Part shown: positions 1-9,600 of the stretch, in pieces
How the letters are laid out: every line of letters starts with the position of its first letter
Numbering within the stretch: the first letter of the stretch is position 1
Assembly: GCF_045055655.1 (NCBI RefSeq)
Contig: NZ_JBANFI010000003.1
Coordinates: forward strand, 124,001 to 188,000
Reading direction: 5' to 3'
From: Marinospirillum alkalitolerans
Lineage (GTDB): Bacteria; Pseudomonadota; Gammaproteobacteria; Pseudomonadales; Halomonadaceae
Length of the DNA stretch: 64,000 bases
Translations under genes and position numbers: made by a program
The notes under the pieces: generated by a model
What the model saw: only the letters and a program-made list of their open reading frames with translations
Told to the model about the DNA's origin: nothing
The model's database searches: none

Positions 1-24
1 GAACTGGCGCAGGTTCAAAGATGA
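1..24 (+). CDS. C-terminal end of an upstream gene, probably ribulose-phosphate 3-epimerase
   Basis: The first 24 bases read as an open frame ending ELAQVQR and then TGA at 22-24. That stop overlaps the gph ATG at 21-23 in an ATGA arrangement, which points to translational coupling. In many gammaproteobacteria rpe lies directly upstream of gph and trpE, and a tail of this kind fits Rpe. Only seven residues are visible, so the identity rests on gene order, not on sequence. Confidence 0.5.
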   Translation, partial: ELAQVQR

Positions 25-767
25 ACAGCCTCAGTGCAGCGCTGTTAACGCGCCTGCAACAAGCCGAGCTCTTTGCCTTTGATCTGGATGGCACCTTGGT
101 GGATTCAGTCGGAGACTTGGCGCTGGCACTGAACCGAGGATTGAAGGATCTGGGCTGGCCACAGGTCAGCCAAGACCAAGTCAGACATTGGGTCGGCCAA
201 GGCAGCCTGCGCTTGGCGCATCAGTGTGTACAAGCACACTATCAATCCTTAGATGGGTCTGACCACGCCGCAAGTCTGCCTTTAGAGGCGGATGAAGTGC
301 AGCGCCTCCATCAGGCCTTTTTGCACCACTACCAACAGGTAAACGGACACACGACCCAGCTCTTGCCTGGTGCGCTGGCCAGTGTGCAGCATCTCAAAAA
401 GTGTGGCAAAAAACTGGCGCTGATTACCAACAAGCCCAGCGCCTATTTGCCCACATTGCTGGCTTTATTTGAGCTGGACACCCAGTTTGATCTGCTGCTG
501 GGTGGCGATAGCTTGTTGCAACGCAAACCTGACCCTGCCCCGCTGCTGTATGCTGCGCACCATTTGGGCTGCTCGCCCCACACCAGTGTGATGATCGGTG
601 ACTCACGTCATGATATCCACGCTGCACGCGCCGCTGGCTTTATCAGCCTTGGCCTGCCTGCCGGATATAATCATGGCGAAGATTTAAGCCTCAGCCAACC
701 TGATGCCATGCTGGGCTCTCTCAACGATCTGCTGTTGATCGAATCTGCTGTTGATCGAATAGGATAA
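21..767 (+). CDS. gph: Phosphoglycolate phosphatase, HAD superfamily
   Basis: A 248-residue haloacid-dehalogenase-type hydrolase expected to remove phosphate from 2-phosphoglycolate, a by-product of DNA end repair and other metabolism. Motif I is FDLDGTLVDS near residue 20, with the nucleophilic and acid/base aspartates. Motif II is the ITNKP stretch near residue 136, and motif III/IV is MIGDSRHDIHAARAAG near residue 192, which binds Mg2+. The helical cap lies between motif I and about residue 100. The start overlaps the stop of the preceding frame (ATGA), and trpE begins two bases after its stop, so the genes are probably cotranscribed. The family is broad, but length, motifs and the gph-trpE order support this assignment. 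Confidence 0.9.
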   Translation: MNSLSAALLTRLQQAELFAFDLDGTLVDSVGDLALALNRGLKDLGWPQVSQDQVRHWVGQGSLRLAHQCVQAHYQSLDGSDHAASLPLEADEVQRLHQAFLHHYQQVNGHTTQLLPGALASVQHLKKCGKKLALITNKPSAYLPTLLALFELDTQFDLLLGGDSLLQRKPDPAPLLYAAHHLGCSPHTSVMIGDSRHDIHAARAAGFISLGLPAGYNHGEDLSLSQPDAMLGSLNDLLLIESAVDRIG

Positions 768-769
768 AC

Positions 770-2272
770 ATGATGACGCCTGATACCTTTGCTCAGCTCG
801 CTGCACAAGGCTACAACCGCATTCCACTGACACGCGAAATTCTGGCTGATTTAGACACGCCGCTTTCCGCCTATATGAAGCTCGCGCAGCAGCCTTATAG
901 CTATCTGCTGGAATCCGTCCAAGGTGGAGAAAAGTGGGGACGCTATTCGATTATCGGTCTACCCAGTCACGAGCGGATCGAGGTATGGGGGCATCACATC
1001 CAGCATTGGCGTGACGGTGCTTGTTTGCGCAATGAGCAGGTCAAGGACCCACTGGCTGAGATCGAAGCTTTTCAGCAGCAGTTCAAGGTCGCGCCCATCG
1101 CGGCACTCCCGCGCTTTAGCGGCGGACTGGTGGGCTACTTTGGGCATGAAACCATCCGCTATATCGAGCCACGTTTAGCCCAATCAGGCCGTGAGCAACA
1201 GGACCCGCTCCAAGTGCCGGATATCCTGCTGATGATTTCAGAAGAGCTGGTGGTCTTTGATAATCTTTCTGGCAAGCTGCTGTTTATCACCCATGTTGAT
1301 CCAGCCCAGTCAGAAGCCTATGAACGTGGATTGGAAAGACTGGAGTCTTTAGAAATCCAACTCCGCACGGCTACCCTGACCACCACCAGCCCAGGCACAG
1401 GACGTCCAGCCATTGCAGAAGATGATTTTCAGTCAGGTCTTTCAGAAGCCGATTTCCTGCAGGCCGTGGCGCAGATCAAGGACTATATTCTGGCTGGCGA
1501 TATCATGCAGTGTGTCCTATCGCAGCGCATGAGCCATCCCTATCAAGCGGCTTCACTGGATCTTTACCGCGCGTTGCGCTGCTTAAATCCATCGCCCTAT
1601 ATGTTCCATCTGCATCTGGATCACTTCCAGATAGTGGGCTCCTCGCCTGAGATTTTAGCGCGCTTAGAAGACAATCAAGTCACTGTGCGCCCGATTGCTG
1701 GCACGCGCAAGCGGGGCCGTACAGCCGAAGAAGATCAGGCGCTAGAAGAAGAACTGCTCGCCGACCCTAAAGAGCGTGCAGAACACCTGATGCTGATTGA
1801 TCTGGGCCGCAATGATGTTGGGCGCATTGCTCAAACCGGCAGTGTCGAAGTCACTGATTCAATGACCGTAGAACACTACTCCCATGTGATGCACATCGTC
1901 TCCAATGTAGTCGGGCAGCTAAAACCTAAACTCACAGCAATGGATGTGCTGCGTGCGACCTTCCCGGCTGGCACTCTATCAGGCGCACCCAAAATTCGCG
2001 CACTTGAAATCCTCGATGAGCTGGAGCCAGTCAAACGCGGCGTCTATGGCGGTGCCGTGGGCTATCTTGGCTGGCATGGCACGATGGATACCGCGATTGC
2101 CATCCGCACCGCTGTCATCAAAGACCAGCAGGTCCATATTCAGGCTGGTGCCGGCGTGGTGGCGGATTCAGTGCCACAACTGGAGTGGGAAGAAACACTG
2201 AACAAAGGCCGCGCCGTGTTGCGCGCCGTTGCGATGGCTGAACAGGGATTGGATAACCTAGGACGCGATTAA
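770..2272 (+). CDS. trpE: Anthranilate synthase component I
   Basis: A 500-residue chorismate-using enzyme that makes anthranilate, the first step of tryptophan synthesis, using ammonia supplied by a TrpG partner. The N-terminal domain carries the LLES motif (about residue 45) that forms the tryptophan feedback site. The C-terminal chorismate-binding domain has PIAGTRKRG, LIDLGRNDVGRIA and the late AGAGVVADS motif. No trpG, trpD or trpC follows, so the pathway is split in this genome. With only two bases between gph and trpE there is no room for a trp leader peptide, so any attenuation must act further upstream. A strong terminator follows. Component I of aminodeoxychorismate synthase is less likely because of the LLES motif and gene order. 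Confidence 0.93.
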   Translation: MMTPDTFAQLAAQGYNRIPLTREILADLDTPLSAYMKLAQQPYSYLLESVQGGEKWGRYSIIGLPSHERIEVWGHHIQHWRDGACLRNEQVKDPLAEIEAFQQQFKVAPIAALPRFSGGLVGYFGHETIRYIEPRLAQSGREQQDPLQVPDILLMISEELVVFDNLSGKLLFITHVDPAQSEAYERGLERLESLEIQLRTATLTTTSPGTGRPAIAEDDFQSGLSEADFLQAVAQIKDYILAGDIMQCVLSQRMSHPYQAASLDLYRALRCLNPSPYMFHLHLDHFQIVGSSPEILARLEDNQVTVRPIAGTRKRGRTAEEDQALEEELLADPKERAEHLMLIDLGRNDVGRIAQTGSVEVTDSMTVEHYSHVMHIVSNVVGQLKPKLTAMDVLRATFPAGTLSGAPKIRALEILDELEPVKRGVYGGAVGYLGWHGTMDTAIAIRTAVIKDQQVHIQAGAGVVADSVPQLEWEETLNKGRAVLRAVAMAEQGLDNLGRD

Positions 2273-2365
2273 GAAACCAGCTTCACGACTTGCTCTCGAT
2301 TGAAATCGACCCGCGCTCGTCGTATGGATCAGGCTTCTTCATCCTTATTGGCATGACCACTGATT

Positions 2366-2404
2366 CGCTCAAAAAAGACGCTTTTTGAGCGATTTTCTTT
2401 TTTT
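2366..2404 (+). terminator. Rho-independent terminator after trpE
   Basis: A perfect 10-bp stem, CGCTCAAAAA at 2366-2375 with TTTTTGAGCG at 2382-2391, closes a 6-nt loop. It is followed by a T-rich tract at 2392-2404. It ends the gph-trpE transcript before the next gene. Confidence 0.85.
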
Positions 2405-2437
2405 AAACGCTTTTTTCACTGACGATACGAGAAAACA

Positions 2438-3796
2438 ATGCAAGAAACTGCCCCAACGCCACCATCCAGTCGTCTCTGGATGTTCCTTGTCCCTTCCTTG
2501 ATCGGCCTCTTTTTGTTTATGGTGCCGATTCGTTACGAAGACAGCATCACCATCCCGGTTGCGCTGCTGGCCAAGGGCCTCAAGGCCTTGATGAGTGATT
2601 ATCTGATCGGTGTGGTGACACTGATTATTGCCTTGATGTCTATCCTGTCGCTGGCTGTTAAACTACTTCAGCCACAAGGCCTGCAACGCTTTCCTTTTAT
2701 CCATAACCTGCTCAACCCCTCCTGGTTCTGGCTCAGCATCCGTCTGCTTGGCGGTGCTGCCGTGGTGATGACCTACTTCCAGTTTGGTCCAGAGGCCATC
2801 TGGCATGACGATACTGGCGGCCTGGTGCTCAACGATCTACTCCCGACTCTCTTCTCGGTGTTTATCTTTGCGGGTCTGCTGCTACCCTTGCTGCTGAACT
2901 TTGGTCTGCTCGAATTTTTTGGTGGCCTGCTCAGTAAGGTGATGCGCCCGCTATTTAACCTGCCTGGACGCGGTGCGATTGACTGCATGGCCTCTTGGCT
3001 CGGGGATGGCAGTGTGGGCATCTTGATGACCAGCAAGCAGTATGAGCAGGGTTTTTACACCCAGCGTGAGGCCGTGGTCGTCGGCACCACCTTTTCTGCG
3101 GTTTCGATCACCTTCAGTCTTGTGGTGCTGGCACAGGTGAAGCTCGAATATCTCTTCCTGCCTTTTTATGCCGCGATTTGTCTGTCCGGTTTTGCTGCGG
3201 CCATGATCATCCCGCGCTTGCCCCCTTTACGCTGGAAAAAAGACCTCTATATTGATGGCAGCGCTCCCCACCCAGACGCTCAGGTGTTGCCAGCTGGCTA
3301 TAACACCTGGACCTGGAGCCTGCATCTTGCACGCCAAAGGGCGGCTCAAGTCCACTCCGTTGGTTCTGTCTTCAAAGATGGCGTACGCAATGCAGTCGAT
3401 ATGGTTTTTGGCGTGTTGCCGGTGGTGATGGGCCTCGGGACTATCGCCCTGATTCTGGCCGAATACACCAGCTTGTTCAGTCTGCTGGGGCAGCCTTTTA
3501 TCCCTCTACTTGAGCTGCTGGCCATCCCTGAAGCCGCCGCCGCATCACAAACACTGGTGGTTGGCTTTGCCGATATGTTTATTCCCGCGATTTTGGCCAG
3601 CTCCATCGAAAGTGATATGACGCGCTTTATCATCGCTGCAGTCTCGGTCACGCAGCTGATCTATATGTCAGAAGTCGGTGCACTGCTGCTGGGTAGCCGT
3701 ATTCCAGTCAATATCGTGGAATTGTTTGTGATCTTTATTCTGCGCACCTTAATCACCCTGCCGATTATTGCTGGCATCGCGCACCTGATTTTCTAA
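2438..3796 (+). CDS. YjiH family membrane protein with nucleoside-recognition (Gate) domain
   Basis: A 452-residue integral membrane protein with about ten hydrophobic segments, the first at residues 13-27 after a short Pro/Ser-rich cytosolic tail. The middle and C-terminal parts resemble the YjiH family and its nucleoside-recognition or Gate domain, including the GDGSVGILMTSKQYEQG region near residue 190 and the ADMFIPAILASSI stretch near residue 380. The family is presumed to transport a small solute, but no substrate is established. It is a single-gene unit, with a terminator on each side. The start ATG at 2438 is the first in frame after the trpE terminator. I am confident of the family but not of any function. 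Confidence 0.75.
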   Translation: MQETAPTPPSSRLWMFLVPSLIGLFLFMVPIRYEDSITIPVALLAKGLKALMSDYLIGVVTLIIALMSILSLAVKLLQPQGLQRFPFIHNLLNPSWFWLSIRLLGGAAVVMTYFQFGPEAIWHDDTGGLVLNDLLPTLFSVFIFAGLLLPLLLNFGLLEFFGGLLSKVMRPLFNLPGRGAIDCMASWLGDGSVGILMTSKQYEQGFYTQREAVVVGTTFSAVSITFSLVVLAQVKLEYLFLPFYAAICLSGFAAAMIIPRLPPLRWKKDLYIDGSAPHPDAQVLPAGYNTWTWSLHLARQRAAQVHSVGSVFKDGVRNAVDMVFGVLPVVMGLGTIALILAEYTSLFSLLGQPFIPLLELLAIPEAAAASQTLVVGFADMFIPAILASSIESDMTRFIIAAVSVTQLIYMSEVGALLLGSRIPVNIVELFVIFILRTLITLPIIAGIAHLIF

Positions 3797-3828
3797 GTGT
3801 TTTAAGTTTCATCTCTGCTTTAACCTCT

Positions 3829-3865
3829 GCCCGCCAGCGATCGACTGAGCGGGCTTTTTTATTTC
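3829..3865 (+). terminator. Rho-independent terminator after the YjiH-family gene
   Basis: Stem GCCCGC at 3829-3834 pairs with GCGGGC at 3849-3854 around a 14-nt loop and is followed by TTTTTTATTTC. It lies 33 bases after the stop codon. Confidence 0.8.
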
Positions 3866-4029
3866 TGCTGCTTGCCTCTTCAAAAACCTTGTTATCAGCC
3901 GACCTTATATCAACCAGCATCTCACTCAAGACTGCAGCGGAAGCAGCATAAAAAAACAATTTATTTACTCTTTGCAACAGAGGAGCTACATTGAGAGGGT
4001 GTACTCGGGGTCAACTATGAGGAAAGCGC

Positions 4030-6129
4030 ATGAAGATCAGAAATAAAATCGCTTTAGCCACAGGTGCGTGTTTGTTCAGTGCCATTTTGGTCCTGCTCAC
4101 CGTGACGGCGGTACAGAACCATCGCTTAGAAAGACAAACCCTGGCTCAAGTCAGCCATGAGCTTGAAAGCGCCGCCATGCAGCAACTCCAAGCGCTGGCC
4201 CAAGCTCAAGCCCAACGCGCGCTCAGCGAGTTCAATGAAACCCTGTTTGTGGTCCGTGGACTGAATGAGACGATTCAAAGCTTTTCCAGCCAAGACAATC
4301 AACTGGTCTCGCGCGCCCAGTACAGTGAATATATTCGCTCACTGCTGAGCCATTACCCAGGTATGGCAGGCTTATATACCGCTTGGCTTGAAAACGCGGT
4401 CGATGGTCAAGATGCCTTTTACCGTGCCAACCCAGCTGCGCACTCCCATGAAAGCGGCCGCTTCTCACCCTTTTGGTTTCGCAATCCAGATAATACGCTG
4501 GGCATTCGTTCGCTCAATATTACCCGCTTTGTGACCGGTGAGGACTTAAACCCAACACGCGACTATTGGTACACCTGCCCGATTGAAACACGCCAAACCT
4601 GCTTAACCGAACCCTATACCTGGGAAGCGGCTGGGCGTACGGTACTGGGTACCTCGATCACTCAACCCTTGATTATCGATGGTCGTCTTGTCGGTATGGT
4701 CGGCGCCGATCTGGAGCTGACCTTTCTCAGCAACATCGCTGAACAAGCCAGCCGCAATCTATACAATGGTCAAGGGCGGATTCTCCTGCTGACGACACAA
4801 GGCAAGGTCGGCGCGGATTCCACTGGCGCCTTAGAATTGGGCGCTGAGTTCACCCACCCCTTACGAGATCGTCTGCAGCAGGTTGCGCGCAGCGGTGAGT
4901 CGATCACCCTTAGCGAAGGCGGTCAGTTTGTGGTGATCAGCCCCATTCAGCTGCCGAATGTCGCCAACCCCTGGTTTATTCTAGTCAGTATTGATCGTGA
5001 TCTGGTGCTTGCTGGTGCGCAGGCCACGCAAGAAAACATGAGTTCGGCCTTCCAAGCGGGTTTAATTGCCCAGTTTGTTCTTGGCCTCAGTATTGTTGGC
5101 TTGGGTATGCTGCTGCTGACCATCATTGCACGCGGCATTGCCGCGCCGATCAGTCAAGCCGCACAGATGATTCACCAACTGGCCTCACAAGATGGCGATT
5201 TAACCCAACGCCTGAACATGAAGCGCCAGGATGAAGTCGGCGAGCTGGCCGAAGGAATTGATGCTTTTATCGCCAAAACCCACTCCATCGTGCGTGATAT
5301 TGCCTCAGAGATGAAGCAGGTTGAAAGCTCAGCCGTGCGCGCAGCCGAGATTTCAGAAAACAGCTCTCAGGGGATAGAAAAGCAGCGCGCCGAGATGGAT
5401 CAGGTGGCCACGGCCATTAACCAAATGGCCGCCTCGGCGGGCGAGGTGGCAGAAATCGCCGCCACAACAGCCAGCGCTTCCAATCAGGCCACAGATGGCG
5501 TTGAAAACGGTGCACGAAATGTTGAGCAAAGTGCCACAGCCATTCGCACCCTCGCCGAGCAGCTTGGGCGAACCAGTCAGCTGATGAGCGAACTGGCGCA
5601 GGATAGCGACAATATCATCCAGATCGTTGAAGTGATTCGCGGGATTTCCGAGCAGACCAACCTGCTCGCGCTGAATGCGGCGATTGAGGCCGCCCGTGCT
5701 GGAGAAGCAGGACGCGGTTTTGCTGTGGTCGCGGATGAAGTGCGCAGTCTGGCCTCAAAAACTCAGCAATCAACGCAAGAGATTCAGGACTTGATTGATC
5801 AACTCCAACGCCGTAGCGCCAGCGCGTTGAAGGCCATGCAAGAGGGGAACGAGCAATCCAACACCTGCTTGGCCTTAGCCGATGAAGCCTCAGCCAACCT
5901 CGTACAGGTGGTCAGTTCAATCACGGAAATCGATAACATGACCACCCAAATGGCCAGTGTTGTTGAAGAACAGCGCGCCGTGACTGAAGACATCACCCGC
6001 AGCATCATTACCATCAGTGATGAAAGCAATCTGGTGGCCGAAGGCGCGATGGATGCCAACCAGGAAAGCCAGAACCTGCTGCAACTGGTCAAACGCCTTG
6101 AAACCGAACTCGGCCGCTTCCGCTTCTAA
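4030..6129 (+). CDS. Methyl-accepting chemotaxis protein with periplasmic dCache-type domain
   Basis: A 699-residue chemoreceptor. One transmembrane helix spans about residues 8-28 and a second about 343-368, enclosing a periplasmic sensor of some 310 residues that looks like a double-Cache domain. A HAMP region follows (about 370-425), then a long cytoplasmic signalling coiled coil with the hairpin tip EQTNLLALNAAIEAARAGEAGRGFAVVADEVRSLA motif region (about residues 540-575). There is no C-terminal CheR-docking pentapeptide. The sensor contains RDYWY near residue 178 but I do not see the full aspartate-containing amino-acid-binding signature of PctA-like dCache sensors, so the ligand is unknown. 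The start ATG has GAGGAAAG just upstream. It stands alone, with a terminator after it. Confidence 0.88.
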   Translation: MKIRNKIALATGACLFSAILVLLTVTAVQNHRLERQTLAQVSHELESAAMQQLQALAQAQAQRALSEFNETLFVVRGLNETIQSFSSQDNQLVSRAQYSEYIRSLLSHYPGMAGLYTAWLENAVDGQDAFYRANPAAHSHESGRFSPFWFRNPDNTLGIRSLNITRFVTGEDLNPTRDYWYTCPIETRQTCLTEPYTWEAAGRTVLGTSITQPLIIDGRLVGMVGADLELTFLSNIAEQASRNLYNGQGRILLLTTQGKVGADSTGALELGAEFTHPLRDRLQQVARSGESITLSEGGQFVVISPIQLPNVANPWFILVSIDRDLVLAGAQATQENMSSAFQAGLIAQFVLGLSIVGLGMLLLTIIARGIAAPISQAAQMIHQLASQDGDLTQRLNMKRQDEVGELAEGIDAFIAKTHSIVRDIASEMKQVESSAVRAAEISENSSQGIEKQRAEMDQVATAINQMAASAGEVAEIAATTASASNQATDGVENGARNVEQSATAIRTLAEQLGRTSQLMSELAQDSDNIIQIVEVIRGISEQTNLLALNAAIEAARAGEAGRGFAVVADEVRSLASKTQQSTQEIQDLIDQLQRRSASALKAMQEGNEQSNTCLALADEASANLVQVVSSITEIDNMTTQMASVVEEQRAVTEDITRSIITISDESNLVAEGAMDANQESQNLLQLVKRLETELGRFRF

Positions 6130-6142
6130 ACCTCATGCCACT

Positions 6143-6175
6143 GAGTCGGCTGTGCCCCAAGCGCACAGTCGGCTC
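6143..6175 (+). terminator. Hairpin terminator after the chemoreceptor gene
   Basis: GAGTCGGCTGTGC at 6143-6155 pairs with GCACAGTCGGCTC at 6163-6175 over 13 bp with two G-U wobbles and a 7-nt loop. A T-rich stretch follows around 6184-6195. It lies inside the 5' extension of the next open frame, which argues that the extension is not translated. Confidence 0.65.
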
Positions 6176-6305
6176 TGCTGACCTCTCTCTTTTTCAACGC
6201 ACACTCAGCGCCAGTTTCAAGGCGCTGTTGTTGTTGATGCTTGTTGTTTACAATCGACTCTCTTATTGCTTGCACTCTTTGCTTGTACTATTTTGGGAGT
6301 CCTTG

Positions 6306-6584
6306 ATGTCTCAACCACACCCCCTGACCCTGCTTCAACCTGAAGACCTTTCGCGTATTATTGAGATGGCCTGGGAGGACCGGACTCCTTTTGAAGCCAT
6401 CGAAGCCCAGTTTGCTCTCAACGAGGCTCAGGTCAAAAAGCTGATGCGTCAACAGCTCACCTCGAGCAGCTTTAAGCTGTGGCGCAAAAGAGTGAGTGGA
6501 CGCGTCACCAAGCACCTGCACAAGCGCGAACCCGGTATGCTGCGTGCCTACTGCCCAACACAATATAAACCCCGTTCGAGTTAA
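6306..6584 (+). CDS. Small conserved protein, TIGR03643 family-like
   Basis: A 92-residue soluble protein beginning MSQPHPLTLLQPEDL and containing IIEMAWEDRTPFEAIEAQF, then KLWRKRVSGRVTKH. This pattern matches my memory of the TIGR03643 family of short conserved bacterial proteins, whose function is not known. The basic C-terminus (KHLHKREPG, then YKPRSS) could bind nucleic acid, but that is only inference. An open frame continues upstream to 6135, but ATG 6306 is preferred: GGGAG lies at 6295-6299, and a terminator hairpin occupies the upstream extension. Directly after its stop codon is a 12-base sequence resembling one end of an IS5-type MITE. Confidence 0.7.
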   Translation: MSQPHPLTLLQPEDLSRIIEMAWEDRTPFEAIEAQFALNEAQVKKLMRQQLTSSSFKLWRKRVSGRVTKHLHKREPGMLRAYCPTQYKPRSS

Positions 6585-6596
6585 GAAACCTCTGAT
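6582..6596. repeat. Solo end resembling the IS5-type MITE found at 46338
   Basis: TAAGAAACCTCTGAT at 6582-6596 is identical over 15 bases to the left junction of the MITE at 46335-46349. As there, it begins at the stop codon of a gene, and TTAA fits the YTAR target pattern of IS5-like elements. I see no matching ATCAGAGGTTCC end downstream before recC, so this would be a decayed or partial copy. It could be a coincidence. Confidence 0.4.
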
Positions 6597-6692
6597 GAAA
6601 AGACGCTGCCTCGGCTGCCTTTAGGTCGCCAGATACCTCGATTTCAGCGCGCTCGATCTCCACCTATCCACTGGTGAACACAAGGACGCCCC

Positions 6693-9600
6693 ATGCCTGC
6701 CTCTCTGCACCCTCTTGAACCTGGCCTGATGATTCTTCAGGGCAACCGCCTTGAAGATCAACGTGATCTGCTCACCCAATGGATTCAAAAGCATCCGCTC
6801 AATCCACTGGAAAATGAAACTTTTCTAGTGCAGAGCAACGGTATCGCTCAATGGCTCAAAATGGCACTGGCACGCGACCAAGGAGGCTGTGGTATCGCTG
6901 CCGCCATGCAGGTAGGGCTGCCAGGACGTTTTTTATGGCAAGCCTATCGCAGTATTTTTGCTGAACTGCCAGAGATCTCGCCCTTTGATAAGGCCCCTCT
7001 CACCTGGCGTTTGTATCGCCTGCTCGGCACACTGCAAGCCGACGCTGAAAAACTCAAGCCGCTGCAAGGTTTTCTGAGTCAAGATGACGACCCACGGCGT
7101 TTGCACCAGCTGGCGGCGAATCTGGCTGATCTGTATGACCAGTATCAGGTCTATCGAGCAGACTGGCTTGAAGCCTGGGAAGCCAATAAGGATGAACACC
7201 AACCCGACTGGATCATCAAACCAGATGGCAGCAAAAAGGAATTAGCCCCAGCTGATGCTTGGCAGCCTCTGATTTGGCGCTATTTGTGTGCAGATATCGA
7301 GGCCGATCCGCGCTTGGGGACGGGCAAATGGGCACGCACCAGTCGCGCCAGCATTCACCAAGCCGTGATTGAACAGTGCGCTCACTACACTCCGGATCAG
7401 CGGCCCGAAGGTCTCCCTCGTCGGGTGCTGGTGTTTGGGATTTCTTCTCTACCTCGCCAAACTCTGGAGCTATTGCAGGCCATCTCGCCCTTCACCCAAT
7501 TGATGATCTTTGCCCACAACCCCTGCCAGCACTATTGGGGTGATCTGGTCGAAGGCAAGGCGTTGCTGCGCCGCGAATACCGACGCATTCAGGATCGCAA
7601 AATCGATGCCAGCCTCAATCCAGAAGACCTGCATCTTGCGGGTCACCCTCTACTGGCGGCCTGGGGCAAACAAGGGCGGGATTACTTGCACCTACTCGAT
7701 GAACAGGATGAGCCCACCCGCTATCAAGAGCGGGTCTGGAAAGCCGTGCAGAAGAACATTGATCTCTACCGCGACCCTTTAGAAGAGAAAAACTGCCTGC
7801 TAACGCAGCTCCAGTCAGACCTTCTCAACCTGCGTTCTTTGCAAGAGCGCCAAGCTCAGCCAAGCCATATCGATCCACAGACAGATACCAGCTTGCAGTT
7901 TTTGATCGCCCATTCGCCCCAGCGCGAGGTAGAAATCCTGCATGATCAACTGCTGGCTGAGTTTGAGCACAACCCCAACCTGCCTCTGCGCGAGGTGTTG
8001 GTCATGGTGCCAGATATCCATGTTTATGCCCCTCATATTCAAGCGGTGTTTGGTCGCTATGCCGCACAGGGAGATCAGTGCGATCCGCGTTTTCTGCCCT
8101 TTCATATTGCCGACCAAGGACAGCGCGGCCAGAACACTCTATTGATTGCACTGGAAAAAATCCTCCACCTGCCCAGTGCGCGCTTGACTGTGAGTGAGCT
8201 GTTGGATCTACTGGATACCCCTGCACTGCGCGCGCGCTATGATCTGGCAGAAACCGATCTGCCCCGTTTAAAAGAGTGGATTCAAGGGGCCAATATTCGC
8301 TGGGGGCTGAATGCACAGCAGCGCGCTGACCTGGATTTGCCTGCCAACGAACAAAATACCTGGTTATTTGGCCTACGCCGTTTGCTGCTGGGCTTTGCTG
8401 CCGGTGACAGTGAGGCCTGGATGGGGATTGAGCCCCACGATGAAGTCGCCGGATTAGAGGCCGCGCTACTGGGGCCTTTAGATCAGCTGCTCAGAGACCT
8501 GCATAGCACCCGCGAGATGTTAAAAAAGCGCCACACGCCCAAACAATGGATTGACCAGCTCAATCAGCTGATCCAGACCTTTTTTGTAGACACCAGCAGC
8601 GCCGATGCCTGGGCTTTCACCAATCTGGATAAGCAACTCGATGCCCTAGACACGCATTGGCAAGAAGGCAGTCTGGTGAAAACCTGCCTCCCTCTTGAGG
8701 TGGTGCGCGAAGCCCTGCTCAGTGCTCTGGATCAGCCAACCTTGACCCAGAAATTCCTCGGTGGCGCGATTAACTTTGCCACGCTGATGCCGATGCGGGC
8801 GATTCCCTTCCAGCAGATTTGGCTACTGGGGATGAATGACGGCGATTATCCGCGCAGCGTGCACTCGGCCGATTTTGATCTGATGGCTCAAGATTACCGA
8901 CCGGGTGATCGATCACGCCGTGAAGATGATCATTATCTTTTTCTGGAGGCCCTGCTTTCAGCACGCGAAAAACTGGTCATCAGCTGGGTGGGGCGCAACA
9001 TTCGTGACAATAGTCTACGTCCACCTTCTGTGCTGGTCGGCCAGCTGCGCGATCATCTGGCCGCTGGTTGGCGGCTTGCAGGCCACGACCCTCAAAACAC
9101 CCGCTCGGCAGGGGCGGCGCTGCTCAACGCACTCACCAGCGAACATCCATTGCAGCCCTTTAGCCGTGATTACTTTAAGCCGGATCGAGATCCACGCTTG
9201 TTTACCTATGCCCATGAATGGCGCCAGCTTTATCAGTCCACTGAATCCACCCTGGCTGAGCCGCCACTCACCCTATGGCAGCCAGAAGCACCGATCACGC
9301 TGCAGCAACTGGCTGCCTTTTTGCGACATCCGGTCAAAACCTTTTACAGTCAGCGCCTTGGGGTTCACTGGTCTCATCAGCAAGAAGTGCTTCAGGATGA
9401 CGAAGCCTTTGCGCTGACAGGTCTGGATGACTGGTCGGTGAAGGATGAGGTCATTCAACAAGTGATACACGACCTGATCAGCCAGCCTCACGCGGATCTG
9501 GACTCACGCTTAGAACACGCCTGCCAGCGCTTGCAGGCACGAGGTCGTCTGGCTTTTCCTCCCTTTGGAGTTTTGCAAGGTGAACAGCTCCACCAAGAGC

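Noticed and set aside
6135..6305. 57-codon extension of the TIGR03643-like gene
   Set aside because: The extension contains the terminator hairpin of the chemoreceptor gene, and a good ribosome site precedes ATG 6306.
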